The position numbers and the translations under genes are program-made. DNA of 64,000 nucleotides from Echinometra lucunter (Eukaryota; Echinodermata; Echinoidea; Camarodonta; Echinometridae): positions 17,411,337 through 17,475,336 of the forward strand of contig CM057154.1 in the NCBI GenBank assembly GCA_029962745.1, read 5' to 3'. Under the pieces are notes generated by a model that ran no database searches, was not told where the DNA came from, and saw nothing but the letters and a program-made list of their open reading frames with translations. Below are positions 12,501-22,620 of this stretch, in pieces (the first letter of the stretch is position 1; each line of letters starts with the position of its first letter).

Positions 12501-15500
12501 GGGGGGGCTGTGTTAAAGGAAGGTACAGTTGTGAAAAAATCACACTAGAAAGAAACGACAAAAAGAGCGAATGTATTGATTTCTGTCAAGACTAAAAGGA
12601 TTTTGAGCTGTCAGGTGTCTTTGCCCACCTAAATGTAAACTCAAAATAATGATAGCACATTTTTATTTGCAAACTCTATGTTGGATATCGAATGAGACGC
12701 AGCCAGACAATGCAGTCCTGCCATGCCGATATTTTCCGGTGCCGTGGTCTGTATCCTAGCCAAATTCCCAAGTTCAGCCCTTGGACAAATGTTCGAGCGA
12801 ATAACCCTAACTCCAAACCCAACCTAAAATCACTTTGCAACCCTAACGTGTATCCTGTATCCAGACAATAATAACTTGAACAAATGTCGACGTAGTTATC
12901 AATTGCAGCATTGTTTAAATACAAACCCTCTCCTCAACCCTGTATGCCTGCAGATGTTTACATTGATGATGTTTGTGGGGACACTCTTCTACGGCGGCCA
13001 TCTTGTCAGAAGGAAGATGATAACTGGTGGAATGCTGGTCTCCTACATTCTCTACCATCAGGCATTTGGAGCCTGTCTTGAGGTATTAGGCTCATTCACA
13101 CCGCATATACCTAGCACGTCATTTAAATCTAACTTCGCAAATGTGAATGAATATCAGAAGAATCGGAATAGAATCTTGCATGTGTGTCGATTTCTATTTG
13201 TGGTTGGGGGATGATTGGTGCCGAATCGGCGAGGGAGCGAAGCTACAGAGTGGGGGAAGGTTGTGGGATAGGGGCTATCCCCCCCCCCCCCTCCTCATGA
13301 TAAGGACTTTCAAAATTACCTCAGTAAATATCACACTTCAGAGCATATGAGAGTGGTTTCATAGGAATTGCTAACGTGCTAAATTCTACCATTTCTTTCG
13401 AATTTTGGATTTTAGCCATCGTGGCATTTTTTTTACGGTGAGCAATGGGGGGGGGGGATGATAATATAGGGTATGTTTTCTGAAGTTTGTTAACACGCGT
13501 GTAGGGTATCCTATTCCTCACCCATATTATGACTTGAGGAGGTTAAACTCGTTTAGGGGGTAAATCTTTGGGAGAAGAGTCTTAAAAATCGATAAGAGGG
13601 TGTGGTTTTGACCATTGGATAAACTCGTGGCTTAAGTGGTCGTGTACAGGATTATACTGACTGCAGGGTCTGTTATGGCACGTTTTGGTAACTGCACAAT
13701 TTGTTGGGTTTTTTAAAACCAAAATGTGCAGGACATTGACTTGACGGTACATTTTGGTAACCTCACGGAATTACACTCATAATTCGTTCTTCGTTATCCC
13801 ACTCTCCCTCTTTCTCCCCCTACATTCACACACCCATGCCCACATACAAAGGCACACACAATCACCCTGACTCACACGCACACACACCAACGCACACCCA
13901 CACACACCCACACCGTATGATAAGTACACAAGGAATTTGTGGCAAATGGCATTTGGCATTAAATATGAAAGTTTAAACAAGTAAAAATATCTTACTTGAA
14001 GTTCGGAATAACGATAGGAATAGGTTACTAAAATCAAAATTTTGGTTAACTGCAAGCCTTATGGTCGGAGTAAAGGTCAAATCGGCTTCACGTCATAGCC
14101 GATCGCAAGATTGCTATGACATCACTACTATTCGGAATCGAATTCGTTTTTCTTCCTACAGAGAGGATGGCAATAGCTCGGAATTTCGATTTTAGTAAAT
14201 ACGACTATTGGGAACTTTAAATCATTAAAGAATTTACATGTTTGAATGTTCATATCAAATGCTGTAACGATTTTTTTTCTCCAAAAATCGGATCGCAGAC
14301 GGAATCCGATCTTATAGTGTGCGGCGGGCTTTAGTTAGGTTGATGCTAGAGATATGCATTCAAATTGCTATATTTTTAGGCCAAGATATTCGGACTATGA
14401 TGGATGAAGTTCTGTGACCATACTGTGATTTTTCTTCTTAAATCTCTGGACGTTATACGGACCAGACTCTTGCAGGAATCTTTGCTGACCTCATGAAGGC
14501 AACAGGAGCATCCAGGAAGGTTCTGAAGTTGATCAACCGAACTCCCAAGGTTAGGAATGAAGGCAGGCTCGCACCAAGGATATTCAAGGGCCATTTGGAA
14601 TTCAAGAACGTCAGCTTTGCATATCCAACGGAGCCATCTATTCCAGTGCTCAATGTATGAAAATATAATGTTGTTACTAAATATAGTATGGTGATTATGA
14701 TGAAGATGATGATGGTAATAATTATGGTGAAGGTGATGATGGTGAAGAATAGGTGAGGATGATGATGTTGTGGCACGCTTGATGATGATTGTGATACTGA
14801 TGAAAATGATGATGGAATAAGGATGATACCTCCGTCTTGTGATTGTATATTTTATACTGACTTTTATTAAAGGTAGTAGACCACAATTATAATAATAGTA
14901 GATATTTCTATAGCGCCTTTTCCACAAGATACAGAGCGCTTTGAGATGTCATCCGTGGTCAGCATAGGAGATAAAATATATACAAATTACCAGGCAGTGA
15001 CAGTGTCAGTCTAAAGTCCAACCATGAGGATATTAAAATAGATAAGTCTTCAAATTTCAAACTTCAATTGCACAACATTGTTTCAGAATTTGAAGAGAAA
15101 TAAGCCAACTTCAATTTCAAATGACAGATATTTATGTAAAACTGTCATGCTATCAAATTTACAACAATATTCCAAAGAATAAGTGAAAACTGAATGGTTT
15201 TACTCTTAAAGCGTCAGGAAGACGCCTTTACAAAACAAAGAAAATTTGTGTTAAATATTTCCTTCTCAATCCTAAACGGGGATGTAATGGGATCTAAACT
15301 TTACGAGTGTTTTTCTGTGGCTTAAAGTAATTTAAAGTAAAGTTTTGTGCAGATTGGGTGCCACTTGCAAATGTGGGCTACTACCTTTAATGTATTTTTA
15401 AATTATGGATGGAATAGATGAAAAAAATGTAGATGATGATGATGATGATGATGACGATGATAAAAAAGTTTTTCCATTGATCAAGTTTCATCAAACTCGT

Positions 15501-15664
15501 TATCAATAGCAAGTTGCAATAACTGTTATAAGCTACTGAAATCCTTGCATCTGACTCTCTGAGAGCAAATTTGTCACAGAAATGTGGCAGTTGTTACTGA
15601 TAATAAGTTCTATGAAACGGAGCCCATGTATTCTCGTGGTTAATTAGGACTGGTATCCCCCCCC

Positions 15665-15731
<67 letters not shown>

Positions 15732-18700
15732 ATCTCTCTCTCTTCTCTCTCTCTCTCTCTCTCTCTCTGCTGTTTATGTGTTCACAGGACGTAAGCTTTC
15801 AGGCATATCCTGGAGAAGTACTAGCCCTTGTGGGACCCAGTGGAGGAGGCAAGAGTTCTTGTATCAGTCTGATAGAGCACTTCTACGAGCCGACATCCGG
15901 AGAGGTGCTGATAGACGGAAGGAACGTCCAGGACTACGACCATTCCTACCTTCATGAAAAGGTTTGGCCTTTTTGCCTATGAAAACGAAGAGTTTTGTGA
16001 ATTGCATGATGCTGTTCAGATGCTTGAAAGTTTCGTGCCACGATAGAATTTAATCACAATCTTGTACATGCATCAGTTTTTGTTGTAAAATGGTCATTGT
16101 TCCTCCCACCTCCACCTCAGTCTTTCCTGATCCCCCTTACCCCCTCTTTCTTTCTCTCTCTCTCTCTCTACCTGTTTATGGTGATGAGGATGATGATTCA
16201 CAACATTTTTTTTATGGCGCCATATATCTGTTTAAAAAAAACTCTTCCAATAAAGTTAGCATTCAAAAGTCTGATGAAAGATGTGAGTCTTGAGCGAAGC
16301 TTTGAAGTGGTTAAGACTGTCAATTTCGCGAAGAATTGATAAGAGGGGGTTCCACAGGCGAGGAGCAATAGAGGAAAATGCCCTGTCTCCTTGACCCTTG
16401 AGATGTGTAATGGGTGTGTGGAGGGTAAGGCTAGATGAGCGAAGGCCAGGGAAGTGTTTAATGAAGTGTCTTGTCAGTGATTTCTACTGGCAAATTTGCT
16501 CTCAGCCAATCAGATGCAAGGATTCCAGTAGCTTATAACAGTTGTCAGTAAAAAAAAAAAAAAAAAATCACTGACAAGACACTGTCTTCATGAAACGCTG
16601 CCCAGGCGAGGATGACGCCGCTCAATAATAGAGAAGGCACATATCCTGGAGCTAGACCATAAATGGCCTTAAAAGTGAGGAGCAGGACCTTGAATTCAGC
16701 TTCTGTTCTTGACCGGAAGCTAGTGCAGCTCAGCCAGAACAGGAGTGATGGGATCGTGCTTCCTCAGCCCAGTGAGCAAACGTGCTGCTGCATTCTGTAC
16801 TGCTTGAAGTCTGTTCAGTTAAGGATGCAAAAGGGAGGCCAGTTAGAAGACTGTTCCAGAAATCAAGTCTCGATGAAATGAGTGAATGGATAAGGCTCTC
16901 TGTTGCCGTCCTCGTATGGTCTTATAGCTGCAATGTTACGAAGCTGGAAGTAAGCAGTCTTGTAGCTATGAAATATGACGTACTGTCCATTTTCATGGAC
17001 TGGTCACGTCAAAGTACACCCCAAGGTTACGGGTGCTTGGGCGCATTGCCAACTTGGAGGCAAGTTATATCGTCCTCTTTTCTGTATGTTTTCCTTTTTT
17101 TCCTTTCCCCGTTTTCTCTCTAGTCTCCTTCTCTTTCCTTCTCATGTGCCCTCACTCTCCATTCTCTCTTCCCTTCTCTCCTTCCTCTCTCTCTCTCTCC
17201 CTTTCTCTCTCGCACTCTTCTCTACCCGTCCCCCTTCCCTTTTCCCCTCATGCCTTTCTCTCTCTGTTCTAGTCTCCTTATCTGCTCCACCCTTCTCTTT
17301 CTCTTTCTTGATCTTTCTCTCTTTCTCGATATGATGATGATGATGAACAGCATTTGTTAGCGCCATTTATCTGCAGAAACATTCAAAGGCTAGATCTCTG
17401 CGTCTGTCTCTTACATTGCAAATATTTTCATTTTCCACATTCTGTCTCATTGTCCAGTTTCATGTCATCCCTTTTCCCCCCCATGTAATCTACAACAGGT
17501 ATCCCTTGTTGGTCAGGAACCAGTTCTATATGCCAGGTCTATCAATGACAACATATCCTACAGCCTGAACAACTGCAGCACGGAGCGCATTCAAAAGGCA
17601 GCCAAGCAAGCCAATGCACACAAATTTATCATGAGGCTAAAGAAGGGTTATCAGACACAGGCAGGAGAAAAGGGCCTTCAGCTATCAGGTATCGCTTTTT
17701 GGCGTTGAAAATGAATAACAATAATAATAATAACGTCCTATTTACCCAGGGTAGCCACTTCAGCTTTTATCAGCTGCTCTTCCAGCGGGCCCTGCATAAC
17801 ATAATGATATTACCCTTCTCCATTCGTATAGGCCGAGCGCCTGGCTAGAAGGTAAAAAATTCCATTTTTGTAAGTCTTTGGTATGACTAGGACGGGGATC
17901 GAACCCACGACCTCCCGTTCATGAGGCGGACGCTCTATCAATTGAGCCTAACATGCCCGGTTGAATGGCACTGATAAGTATGATAAGATCAATTTGTATA
18001 GAGAGAAACTGCTATATGAATGTAATATTGTACTTTCGTGGGAACCCCTTTAAAATGCCTCTGCATTTAGGAGACACAACCAGTCTCTCTCAAGGCTTGC
18101 TGCATCGATTCAAGCGCATCTTTAACAAAATGAAGACGATGAAAGATTGGGCATATCTTATGACTAGTGGAAGGCTTTTACGTGCACCTTCCTTGCTTCA
18201 ACTGTCTTTTTTTGTCAATGTACATTCAGGTGGTCAGAAGCAGAGGGTAGCTATAGCCAGAGCATTGGTAAGGAACCCACAGATATTACTCTTGGATGAA
18301 GCTACCAGCGCTTTAGATGCCCAAAGTGAATACCAGGTAAGTTTATTCTCTTTGTATTGATTATTTTCCCTTCTAATTCCCACTTTTTCTATGGCGATCC
18401 TCATATTGGCAATATTGCTTCAGAATGGCAGATTTTTCGTGGATAACTATCCATTATGTTTTATACACAAAATTTCAGATTTTCTCAATTCCCTCAAGGT
18501 GCAGCTTGTCTATTTCTTAGCTCAGGATATATCATGGTAAAATGCGCTTCACACAATTGTGCTCACAAAGCGGCAAGCTGTACCTTGAGAAAATCTTAAA
18601 TTTTATGTACAAAACATATGGAGTGTTGTCCACAAAAAACCTGCCGTTTTGAAGGATATTGCCAATTTTAGGATCGCTACAGAAAGTAAATCAAGACTTT

Positions 18701-19764
18701 TCAAACATTCATAACTTTGTGATTTCTTAACCGATTTTGATTTAACCTTTTTTTTGAGGGGGGGGGGGGGAATTGCTTCTCTCTATCCTCTCTTTTCATC
18801 ACAATTGACTTGTCTCCATGCTGGGTTTCTTTTTCCTTTAAGAAACCACGGATTTGTCTCAATAAATGGCTATCGGATTGTAATACCATTGTTTGTGAAG
18901 TATCCTTACTTTTGTGATGGTAGCGGTGGGATATAACCCACTGAAATGACAACACGTAAAAAACCCTTACACAATTGTATGGTTACATTGAGGTAAGGTT
19001 GTGAACAAGTGGCATGGTGCCGAAACGGTGATTTCATGCAAACGGCTACTAAACATCATCATGAATCAAGATAACGGTTTAACAACATGGCAGTTTGACA
19101 ACATGGCTGACATGAAACCTCCTCCTCTCGAAATACTTTAATATAAACAGAAGTCAAGTACTGAACTTATCAAACCGCGTTTTTCTCTATAAAAGCCAAT
19201 CATGTGACTCACTTGTCCTAATATAGTATAACAAAGAAGTTTAAGAGTGGAAAATGTGTATCTCCGTAATGTGCGGAATTTTATTTGAATCTAGTGACCG
19301 GGGTAATAATAATAATGTCTTGAGAAAGTCCACAGGAGTGGACGAAAGCTTGCCTACAAAAATTAAGGTCGGTAGAAGCTTAAACTACAAATTATTGTTG
19401 AATAATAATACTGTAAGCGCTTTGGTTAGCTCACACTAGTTGTTTAGGCACGTTACAAGAAACTGGTAATATCTTTATTATTATTGTTATTATTGAATTC
19501 AATCATTCGATGTTACAGGTCCAGCAAGCGCTCACAAAGAACTTTGGCAATCGCACTGTGATTATTGTTGCCCATCGTCTCAGCACCATCGAGAAGGCCG
19601 ATCGCATCGTGGTCATCGATCAGGGAAAGGTCGTTGAACAGGGTCGGCATCAAGACCTCATCAGATCCGACGGTCTCTATGCTGCGCTTGTCCGACGTCA
19701 GCTCCGTGGTCGTGAAAAGGATGAGGAGGATGTGGAGGCAGAGGTCGAACGAGGAGAGGAATAG
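6169..19764 (+). CDS. ABCB9: ABCB9/TAP-like ABC half transporter, whole gene (11 coding exons)
   Basis: Coding exons are 6169-6883, 8307-8427, 9985-10115, 10445-10650, 12277-12474, 12954-13082, 14466-14654, 15788-15961, 17499-17688, 18230-18336 and 19519-19764. All introns are GT-AG and all phases agree, giving 2406 nt (801 residues plus TAG). The start [13 protein letters not shown] resembles the known ABCB9 N-terminus. Order: TMD0 of about four helices (1-150), acidic linker (174-201), six-helix core (about 215-500), nucleotide-binding domain with A-loop Tyr553, Walker [10 protein letters not shown] (579-587), Q-loop Gln627, signature LSGGQ (683-687), Walker B ILLLDE (703-708), D-loop SALDA and H-loop His739. 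All ATPase motifs are intact, so it should be active. Family members homodimerise and move peptides into lysosomes. Human ABCB9 is 766 residues; the extra length is mainly the acidic linker. TAP1/TAP2 are less likely given TMD0 similarity. The product should be a lysosomal membrane protein (inference). Confidence 0.93.
8307..8427 (+). CDS. ABCB9: ABCB9 coding exon 2
   Basis: 121 nt, phase 1 in and phase 2 out. Acceptor TTTTTACAG, donor GTAAGT. Encodes [16 protein letters not shown] and following residues, matching the first core helix and loop of ABCB9 (human LPYYTGRAIDGIV). It is below the usual ORF-size cut-off and was found by joining phases. Confidence 0.88.
8580..8735 (+). mobile_element. 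SINE 3' fragment
   Basis: GGGTACCCGGTAGGAAGAAT, GAGCGCCGT and GAGCGCTATATAAGAACCAC followed by an ATT/ATC tail: the same 3' body type as the SINE at 19826. Confidence 0.55.
8866..8980. repeat. GAT/ATC trinucleotide repeat
   Basis: Imperfect ATGATGATG and ATCATCATC runs, ending with about 13 perfect GAT units. ABCB9 intron 2. Confidence 0.9.
9141..9602. repeat. About 460-bp AGT/AGC trinucleotide array
   Basis: AGT units interrupted by AGC and a few GTT and ACC variants. It lies in ABCB9 intron 2. Long Ser/Val/Thr ORFs here are products of the repeat, not genes. Confidence 0.97.
9829..9905 (-). mobile_element. tRNA-like SINE head in ABCB9 intron 2
   Basis: On the - strand, TAGCTTGGTCTATTGCATAA (A-box like) and GCAGTTCGAGTCCC (B box). 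Acceptor pairing is weak. A SINE head is more likely than a working tRNA. Confidence 0.55.
9985..10115 (+). CDS. ABCB9: ABCB9 coding exon 3
   Basis: 131 nt, phase 2 in and phase 1 out, donor GTGAGT. Encodes residues about 279-322 including [16 protein letters not shown] and [11 protein letters not shown], the conserved cytoplasmic coupling region of TAP-family transporters (human SFFDENRTG). The acceptor follows a C-rich tract at 9971-9984. Confidence 0.9.
10445..10650 (+). CDS. ABCB9: ABCB9 coding exon 4
   Basis: 206 nt, phase 1 in and phase 0 out, acceptor CTTCAACAG, donor GTAAGA. Encodes residues about 323-391 with two hydrophobic helices ([15 protein letters not shown] and [14 protein letters not shown]) and ends in YYK, as in human ABCB9 (GKYYK). 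Confidence 0.92.
10790..10915 (+). repeat. CCTAAC-rich interspersed repeat, copy 1
   Basis: CTAAACCTAACCTAAACCCC, CTATTGCAACCC, AATAAAGCCAGGAACAATTA and TTGTCGCC occur in the same order as in three other copies (12770, 38835, 49825). In ABCB9 intron 4. Confidence 0.55.
11890..12250 (+). mobile_element. LINE 3' remnant in ABCB9 intron 4
   Basis: Broken reading frame for [10 protein letters not shown], then [11 protein letters not shown], with a following [16 protein letters not shown] stretch: the C-terminus of CR1/Jockey-type reverse transcriptases. It ends GGCGCTTTATAAATTGTCAT plus an ATT tail. Confidence 0.65.
12277..12474 (+). CDS. ABCB9: ABCB9 coding exon 5
   Basis: 198 nt, phase 0 to phase 0. 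Acceptor CTGCTGCAG, donor GTAAGC. Residues 392-457 contain [20 protein letters not shown], the highly conserved helix of TAP-type transporters (human [17 protein letters not shown]). Confidence 0.92.
12770..12880 (+). repeat. CCTAAC-rich interspersed repeat, copy 2
   Basis: AATAACCCTAACTCC, CCAACCTAAAATCACTTTGC, AACCCTAACGTGTATC. ABCB9 intron 5. Confidence 0.5.
12954..13082 (+). CDS. ABCB9: ABCB9 coding exon 6
   Basis: 129 nt, phase 0 to phase 0. Residues 458-500 include [16 protein letters not shown], equivalent to LYYGGHLV of human ABCB9, and end in ACLE. The donor is GTATTA. The open frame runs on for a few codons (VLGS), but joining at 13082 to exon 7 preserves exact length against human ABCB9, so that donor was chosen. 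Confidence 0.87.
13920..14335. mobile_element. MITE family D copy 1, in ABCB9 intron 6
   Basis: Right end GTGTGCGGCGGGCTTT; body includes CAAATGGCATTTGGC, AAAGTTTAAACAAGTAAAA, AAAATCAAAATTTTGG and GCAAGATTGCTATGACATCA. Shares these with 55843-56272 in the opposite orientation. Left end lost beside a CA-rich tract. Confidence 0.65.
14466..14654 (+). CDS. ABCB9: ABCB9 coding exon 7: start of nucleotide-binding domain
   Basis: 189 nt, phase 0 to phase 0. Residues 501-563 run from the last core helix ([19 protein letters not shown]) into the nucleotide-binding domain; FAY holds the A-loop Tyr553. The acceptor at 14465 (GGACCAG) was preferred over the later CTTGCAG because only the former keeps phase 0 and length. 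Donor GTATGA. Confidence 0.87.
15482..15625. mobile_element. Fold-back MITE, family copy 1
   Basis: Contains GTTATAAGCTACTGAAATCC and GAGAGCAAATTTGTCA, bounded by TTATCAATAGCAAGT-type and inverted ACTGATAATAAGTT sequences and ending ATGAAACGGAGCCC. Lies in ABCB9 intron 7. Confidence 0.7.
15667..15770. repeat. CT microsatellite before ABCB9 exon 8
   Basis: About 100 bp of CT repeat, ending 17 bp before the acceptor AG of the Walker A exon. Confidence 0.96.
15788..15961 (+). CDS. ABCB9: ABCB9 coding exon 8: Walker A
   Basis: 174 nt, phase 0 to phase 0. Residues 564-621 hold Walker [10 protein letters not shown] (human GPSGSGKSS) and the strand [20 protein letters not shown]. The acceptor TTCACAG sits just downstream of a roughly 100-bp CT microsatellite. 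Confidence 0.94.
16180..17065 (-). mobile_element. Decayed LINE reverse-transcriptase end, interrupted by a MITE
   Basis: On the - strand: [25 protein letters not shown]-stop-LPV, then after the MITE at 16450-16603 [14 protein letters not shown] and [11 protein letters not shown]. This is a typical CR1/Jockey-like C-terminus with stops and frameshifts. The 3' end has ATGGCGCCAT and an ATCATC tail. Confidence 0.8.
16450..16603. mobile_element. Fold-back MITE inserted in a LINE remnant
   Basis: Ends share GTCTTGTCAGTGATTT in inverted orientation (16463-16483, 16565-16589) plus a GGGCAGCGTTTCATGAAG terminus. The centre is the inverse of the 15482 family core. It separates two parts of a - strand LINE. 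Confidence 0.7.
17330..17400 (-). mobile_element. LINE tail fragment
   Basis: GATGATGATGATGAACAGCA next to TTAGCGCCATTTATCTGCAG is the inverse of the 3' end of the LINE at 16180. Confidence 0.45.
17499..17688 (+). CDS. ABCB9: ABCB9 coding exon 9: Q-loop and X-loop
   Basis: 190 nt, phase 0 in and phase 1 out. Residues 622-684: VSLVGQEPV carries Q-loop Gln627, [10 protein letters not shown] is the helical subdomain, AGEKGLQLS is the X-loop and start of the signature. Acceptor ACAACAG, donor GTATCG. Confidence 0.93.
17713..17960 (-). mobile_element. tRNA-derived SINE, copy 1
   Basis: On the - strand: GGCTCAATTGATAGAGCG (A box), GTGGGTTCGATCCCCG (B box), then ACCAAAGACTTACAAAAATG, a body ending CTACCCTGGGTAAATA and an ATT-rich tail. 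In ABCB9 intron 9. Confidence 0.85.
18230..18336 (+). CDS. ABCB9: ABCB9 coding exon 10: signature, Walker B, D-loop
   Basis: 107 nt, phase 1 in and phase 0 out. Completes LSGGQKQR, then [21 protein letters not shown]: signature, Walker B with catalytic Glu708, and D-loop, all canonical. Donor GTAAGT. Confidence 0.95.
18385..18690. mobile_element. Fold-back MITE in ABCB9 intron 10
   Basis: Arms 18391-18505 and 18565-18685 are inverted copies sharing GCGATCCT, TTGGCAATAT, CGGCAGGTTTTT-type and CTTGAGAAAATCT-type blocks around a short loop. Confidence 0.72.
19519..19764 (+). CDS. ABCB9: ABCB9 coding exon 11: H-loop and C-terminus
   Basis: 246 nt including TAG. Residues 721-801: [15 protein letters not shown] with H-loop His739, then [10 protein letters not shown] and a Glu/Arg-rich tail. 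AATAAA candidates for polyadenylation occur at 20812 and 21828; neither can be proven from sequence. Confidence 0.94.
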   Translation, partial: VQQALTKNFGNRTVIIVAHRLSTIEKADRIVVIDQGKVVEQGRHQDLIRSDGLYAALVRRQLRGREKDEEDVEAEVERGEE

Positions 19765-19825
19765 GACAGTCTACTAAAAAGGAGAGACCATTCATCACCA
19801 TGGCAAGAATTTCGAGATATCAGTA

Positions 19826-20190
19826 GAGGTGCCGTGGTCTAGTGGATAAGTCTCCGGACCGTAAACCACAAGGTCCGAGGTTCGAATCCCTGCCACAGCA
19901 CTAATGTTCTTTGGCAAAACATTATACATGTAAATGAATGAGAATCTGATTAGCACCCAAGAACATGTTTCAGTCGTTCGTAAAGTCATTCGTAACTTTA
20001 CGAACAGCTTTATGAAACACCCCCAGGTGTAGTAAGTGGGTACCTGGTAGGATTTATTCCTTGAATGCACAAAGCGCTACTTTTGCTGGAGCTAGAGCCG
20101 AGGTAACAATATCCAAAGCCCTTTGGAGCGCATATAGAGAAGTGACCTACGCTATAAAAGAACGGCATATTATTATTATTATTATTACTC
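19826..20190 (+). mobile_element. tRNA-derived SINE 3' of ABCB9
   Basis: Head GTGCCGTGGTCTAGTGGATA with B box GAGGTTCGAATCCC; the first and last nine head bases pair with one mismatch, so the cloverleaf acceptor is nearly intact. Body has TGGGTACCTGGTAGGATTTA and GAGCGC, tail ATTATTATT. Another repeat (19968-20030) lies inside it. Confidence 0.82.
19968..20030. repeat. CGTTCGTAAAG/CTTTACGAACG palindromic repeat in a SINE
   Basis: CAGTCGTTCGTAAAGTCATT then AACTTTACGAACAGCTTTA and ATGAAACACCCCC, inside the SINE 3' of ABCB9. Closely matches the right part of the fold-back element at 25900-26196. Confidence 0.6.
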
Positions 20191-20214
20191 TTATTGCCTA
20201 CATTTACTCGTTTG

Positions 20215-20475
20215 CAAGGCCGTACGCGGAATTTTTTCCTGAGGGGGCAAGAATACGTTCAATATTAAGGGAACATGAAAGCGAGGAAGTGAAGCGACCG
20301 AGTAGGAGCTTTGCATTTTTAGAATTTAAATTGAACGAGCACACTTTGAGTGGAATTTTGGAAATTTTCAATCAAAATAAGTAAGAAAAAAAGGGGGGAA
20401 AAGGTTTTTTTTTTCTTCAAAATTTCAGGGGTGGGGGCAACTGCCCCCTGCCCTCCTATGTGTGTACAAAAGATT
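20215..20475. mobile_element. Remnant of a similar G/C-run element
   Basis: Left end CAAGGCCGTACGCGGAA, then GAGGGGGCAAG; right part CAACTGCCCCCTGCCCTCC followed by TATGTGTGTAC. The interior has a degenerate GCGAGGAAGTGAAGCGACCG. It resembles the hAT-like MITEs of this window but lacks a clear right end and duplication. It follows the SINE 3' to ABCB9. Confidence 0.45.
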
Positions 20476-22365
20476 TCGATTGCTTTAAAGTAATGAATGA
20501 AAATCCTGCAAAAAAATAGAAACAAACTAACAAACATGTTTGCTAATAGAAGCATAACATAGAAGGATTTTAATATTCTTTTCATAATAATAATTAAGAA
20601 CACTCAAATTAATCATTTTCTCCATCTATGTAATCTGGCATTCCATAATGGATTTGGATGTTTCAACATGTCTTTTCATTAGATAGTTCCTGCGATTTAG
20701 AGGGTATATTTGAAATGCTTGCCAGACTCTTCTAACAAGATTATCTCTCTGTATTGGTCAAATTATTGTGCATCACCAAAGAGTATTAATAACGAAAGTG
20801 CTCAGTCCCAAAATAAAGCAGGCGTACAAATAATTTGTGGTACATGCACATGTCGATCGGCGCGAAAAGGTTACAGCCTTCATCAAGACGGCCATTGCTC
20901 TTCTTGTTGTTGCTGATGTTGAATTGGATTTTTACAGACGTGTATCATCAATCAGATATGATTATTGACGTCTGGGACCGACCTTTTCCATCACCATCCG
21001 AAAGATGAATTCTTATCTTTTCCTCTACTCTTGTATTCTGAAATTGTGTGTATATTTTTTGTCATGTAGTTTTCCATTACAGATATGTAGCGGCATGGAC
21101 TTTTTTCGATACTCCTTTGGGTAAATGTTTAAAAAAATTAATAGTTGAAAGTGGTTGGGGTGTAGGATGTAGGTGGCGCTGTGCCATTAAAAAGTCAAGG
21201 ATGTAGGTGGCGCTGTGCCATTAAAAAGTCGATGTCTTGACAGAAAAGGGTTTTGAAGGTGGAAGTTTATTGACACTGAAAATAAGGGATCGGGTTATGT
21301 ATCTGTATGTTACAGTTGAATCAGAGTTCCCATTATGATCCCTGAACGTGTTACATATCAATGAAATTCATACAGGTGTTCCGTCGGGTATGCAGACACA
21401 GTTCCGATATTAGTATTAATGATATTTGTGTTAACAGCAGATGTTAAAGACAACCTATTCATAGTTTGGGGGACTTCAAGATTGTTGTGCATATTCAACA
21501 CAGCGTCCCCACCGGGCATATTTCTTGGGTTCTAAGCCACGCCTATCTTGAGAGGGTGAAGAGCACGTGCTTCTTTTGTATTAATTTTGAGTGACTTCTA
21601 AATAGGAAAGGTGTTTTAACTGGTTTGAGGTAAGACACATCGTAACTAGGGATCAGAAGAGTGAAACTAATTGGTTATTTTGCTTATTTGGTGGTAAAAT
21701 CTGGGAGTGGTTTGGATGCGGGTCTTTCATTATGTTTCGTCGTTAACAATGGTTTAGTTAGGTCGCGGGACGCCTAGCCCAGTCCATCTTTTCTTCATTT
21801 TCGTCATCTTTGTGTTTTCTTCATCCTAATAAATAATTTCTGCTGATACTTTGATTATTTTACTCTCGCTTCGGACTTTGATTTCATTCTTAGACTGTGT
21901 AATCAAATGAGAGATTGAGACTATTTGATTTCAACGAGAGATTGATAGAGTTCCTGAAAGCGACAGGGAACTGAGATGTATGATGTGTTAGCGTCCAGTG
22001 CGCAGAGATGGATTGTTAAATTCTGATGTTAGACAGCTATAGTCCGAGTAGAGGAGTTGGTAGTATTGGAGTTGGTTCTGCCCGGAATGGTTCTGTTGAC
22101 TATTATAGTTGTGTCCATGCGCCGGCCACCGTGGGCTTTGCCGCTTCAGATACATATTATAGGTTCTAAAATTAGATCATGTTATGCATTTGATGATACT
22201 TGTGAACTGCATGGCTCACTCTACCCATCTTTCTTTGGGTCATTTTCTGTCTTTGTCTCTCTACTTTACAAATTTTCTCTTCTCTTTCAAACTTTTTATA
22301 TCTCTTTTCTGTCTCTATGCTATCTTTCATTCATCTCTCTTTATCCCTCATACCCTCTCATCTCG
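20476..22365. other. Region downstream of ABCB9, no recognised gene
   Basis: Could hold the ABCB9 3' end: AATAAA occurs at 20812 and 21828. No coding sequence recognised. Confidence 0.35.
21164..21231. repeat. Two tandem 34-bp units
   Basis: AGGATGTAGGTGGCGCTGTG followed by CCATTAAAAAGTC occurs twice, exactly adjacent. Confidence 0.9.
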
Positions 22366-22620
22366 CACTATGAACATGGCGGACAAAGAAAGCGGACAAA
22401 ATAAACAACCTCTCATTTTACCCTTCACAATGGTTCAGGTAGTCAAAAGAACATCCCTTCAATGCTAGTAGTTCCAGGTGAATATGCATGTGACACCTGT
22501 TCCACATATTTTAGACAATAGCATTGAAGGGATGTTCTTTTGACTACCAGAACCATTGTGAAGGGTAGAATGAGGGGTTGTTTATTTTGTCCACTATCTT
22601 TGTCCGTCATGTTCATAGTG
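22366..22620. repeat. 101-bp inverted repeat with 53-bp spacer
   Basis: Arms 22366-22466 and 22520-22620 begin and end CACTATGAACATG and its complement, near perfect throughout. Both outer flanks are polypyrimidine. A fold-back transposon or local inversion-duplication is likely. Confidence 0.82.

Noticed and set aside
14376..14927. 183-codon - strand ORF
   Set aside because: Antisense shadow of ABCB9 exon 7 plus GAT-type repeats.
19829..19902. Possible functional tRNA gene
   Set aside because: Boxes and acceptor pairing are good, but the anticodon arm does not give a normal 7-base loop and a SINE body with ATT tail follows.
21430..22050. Possible solo LTR (TGTTAACAGC start, AATAAA at 21828)
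   Set aside because: No matching right end, no 5-bp duplication and no primer-binding site that I could support.
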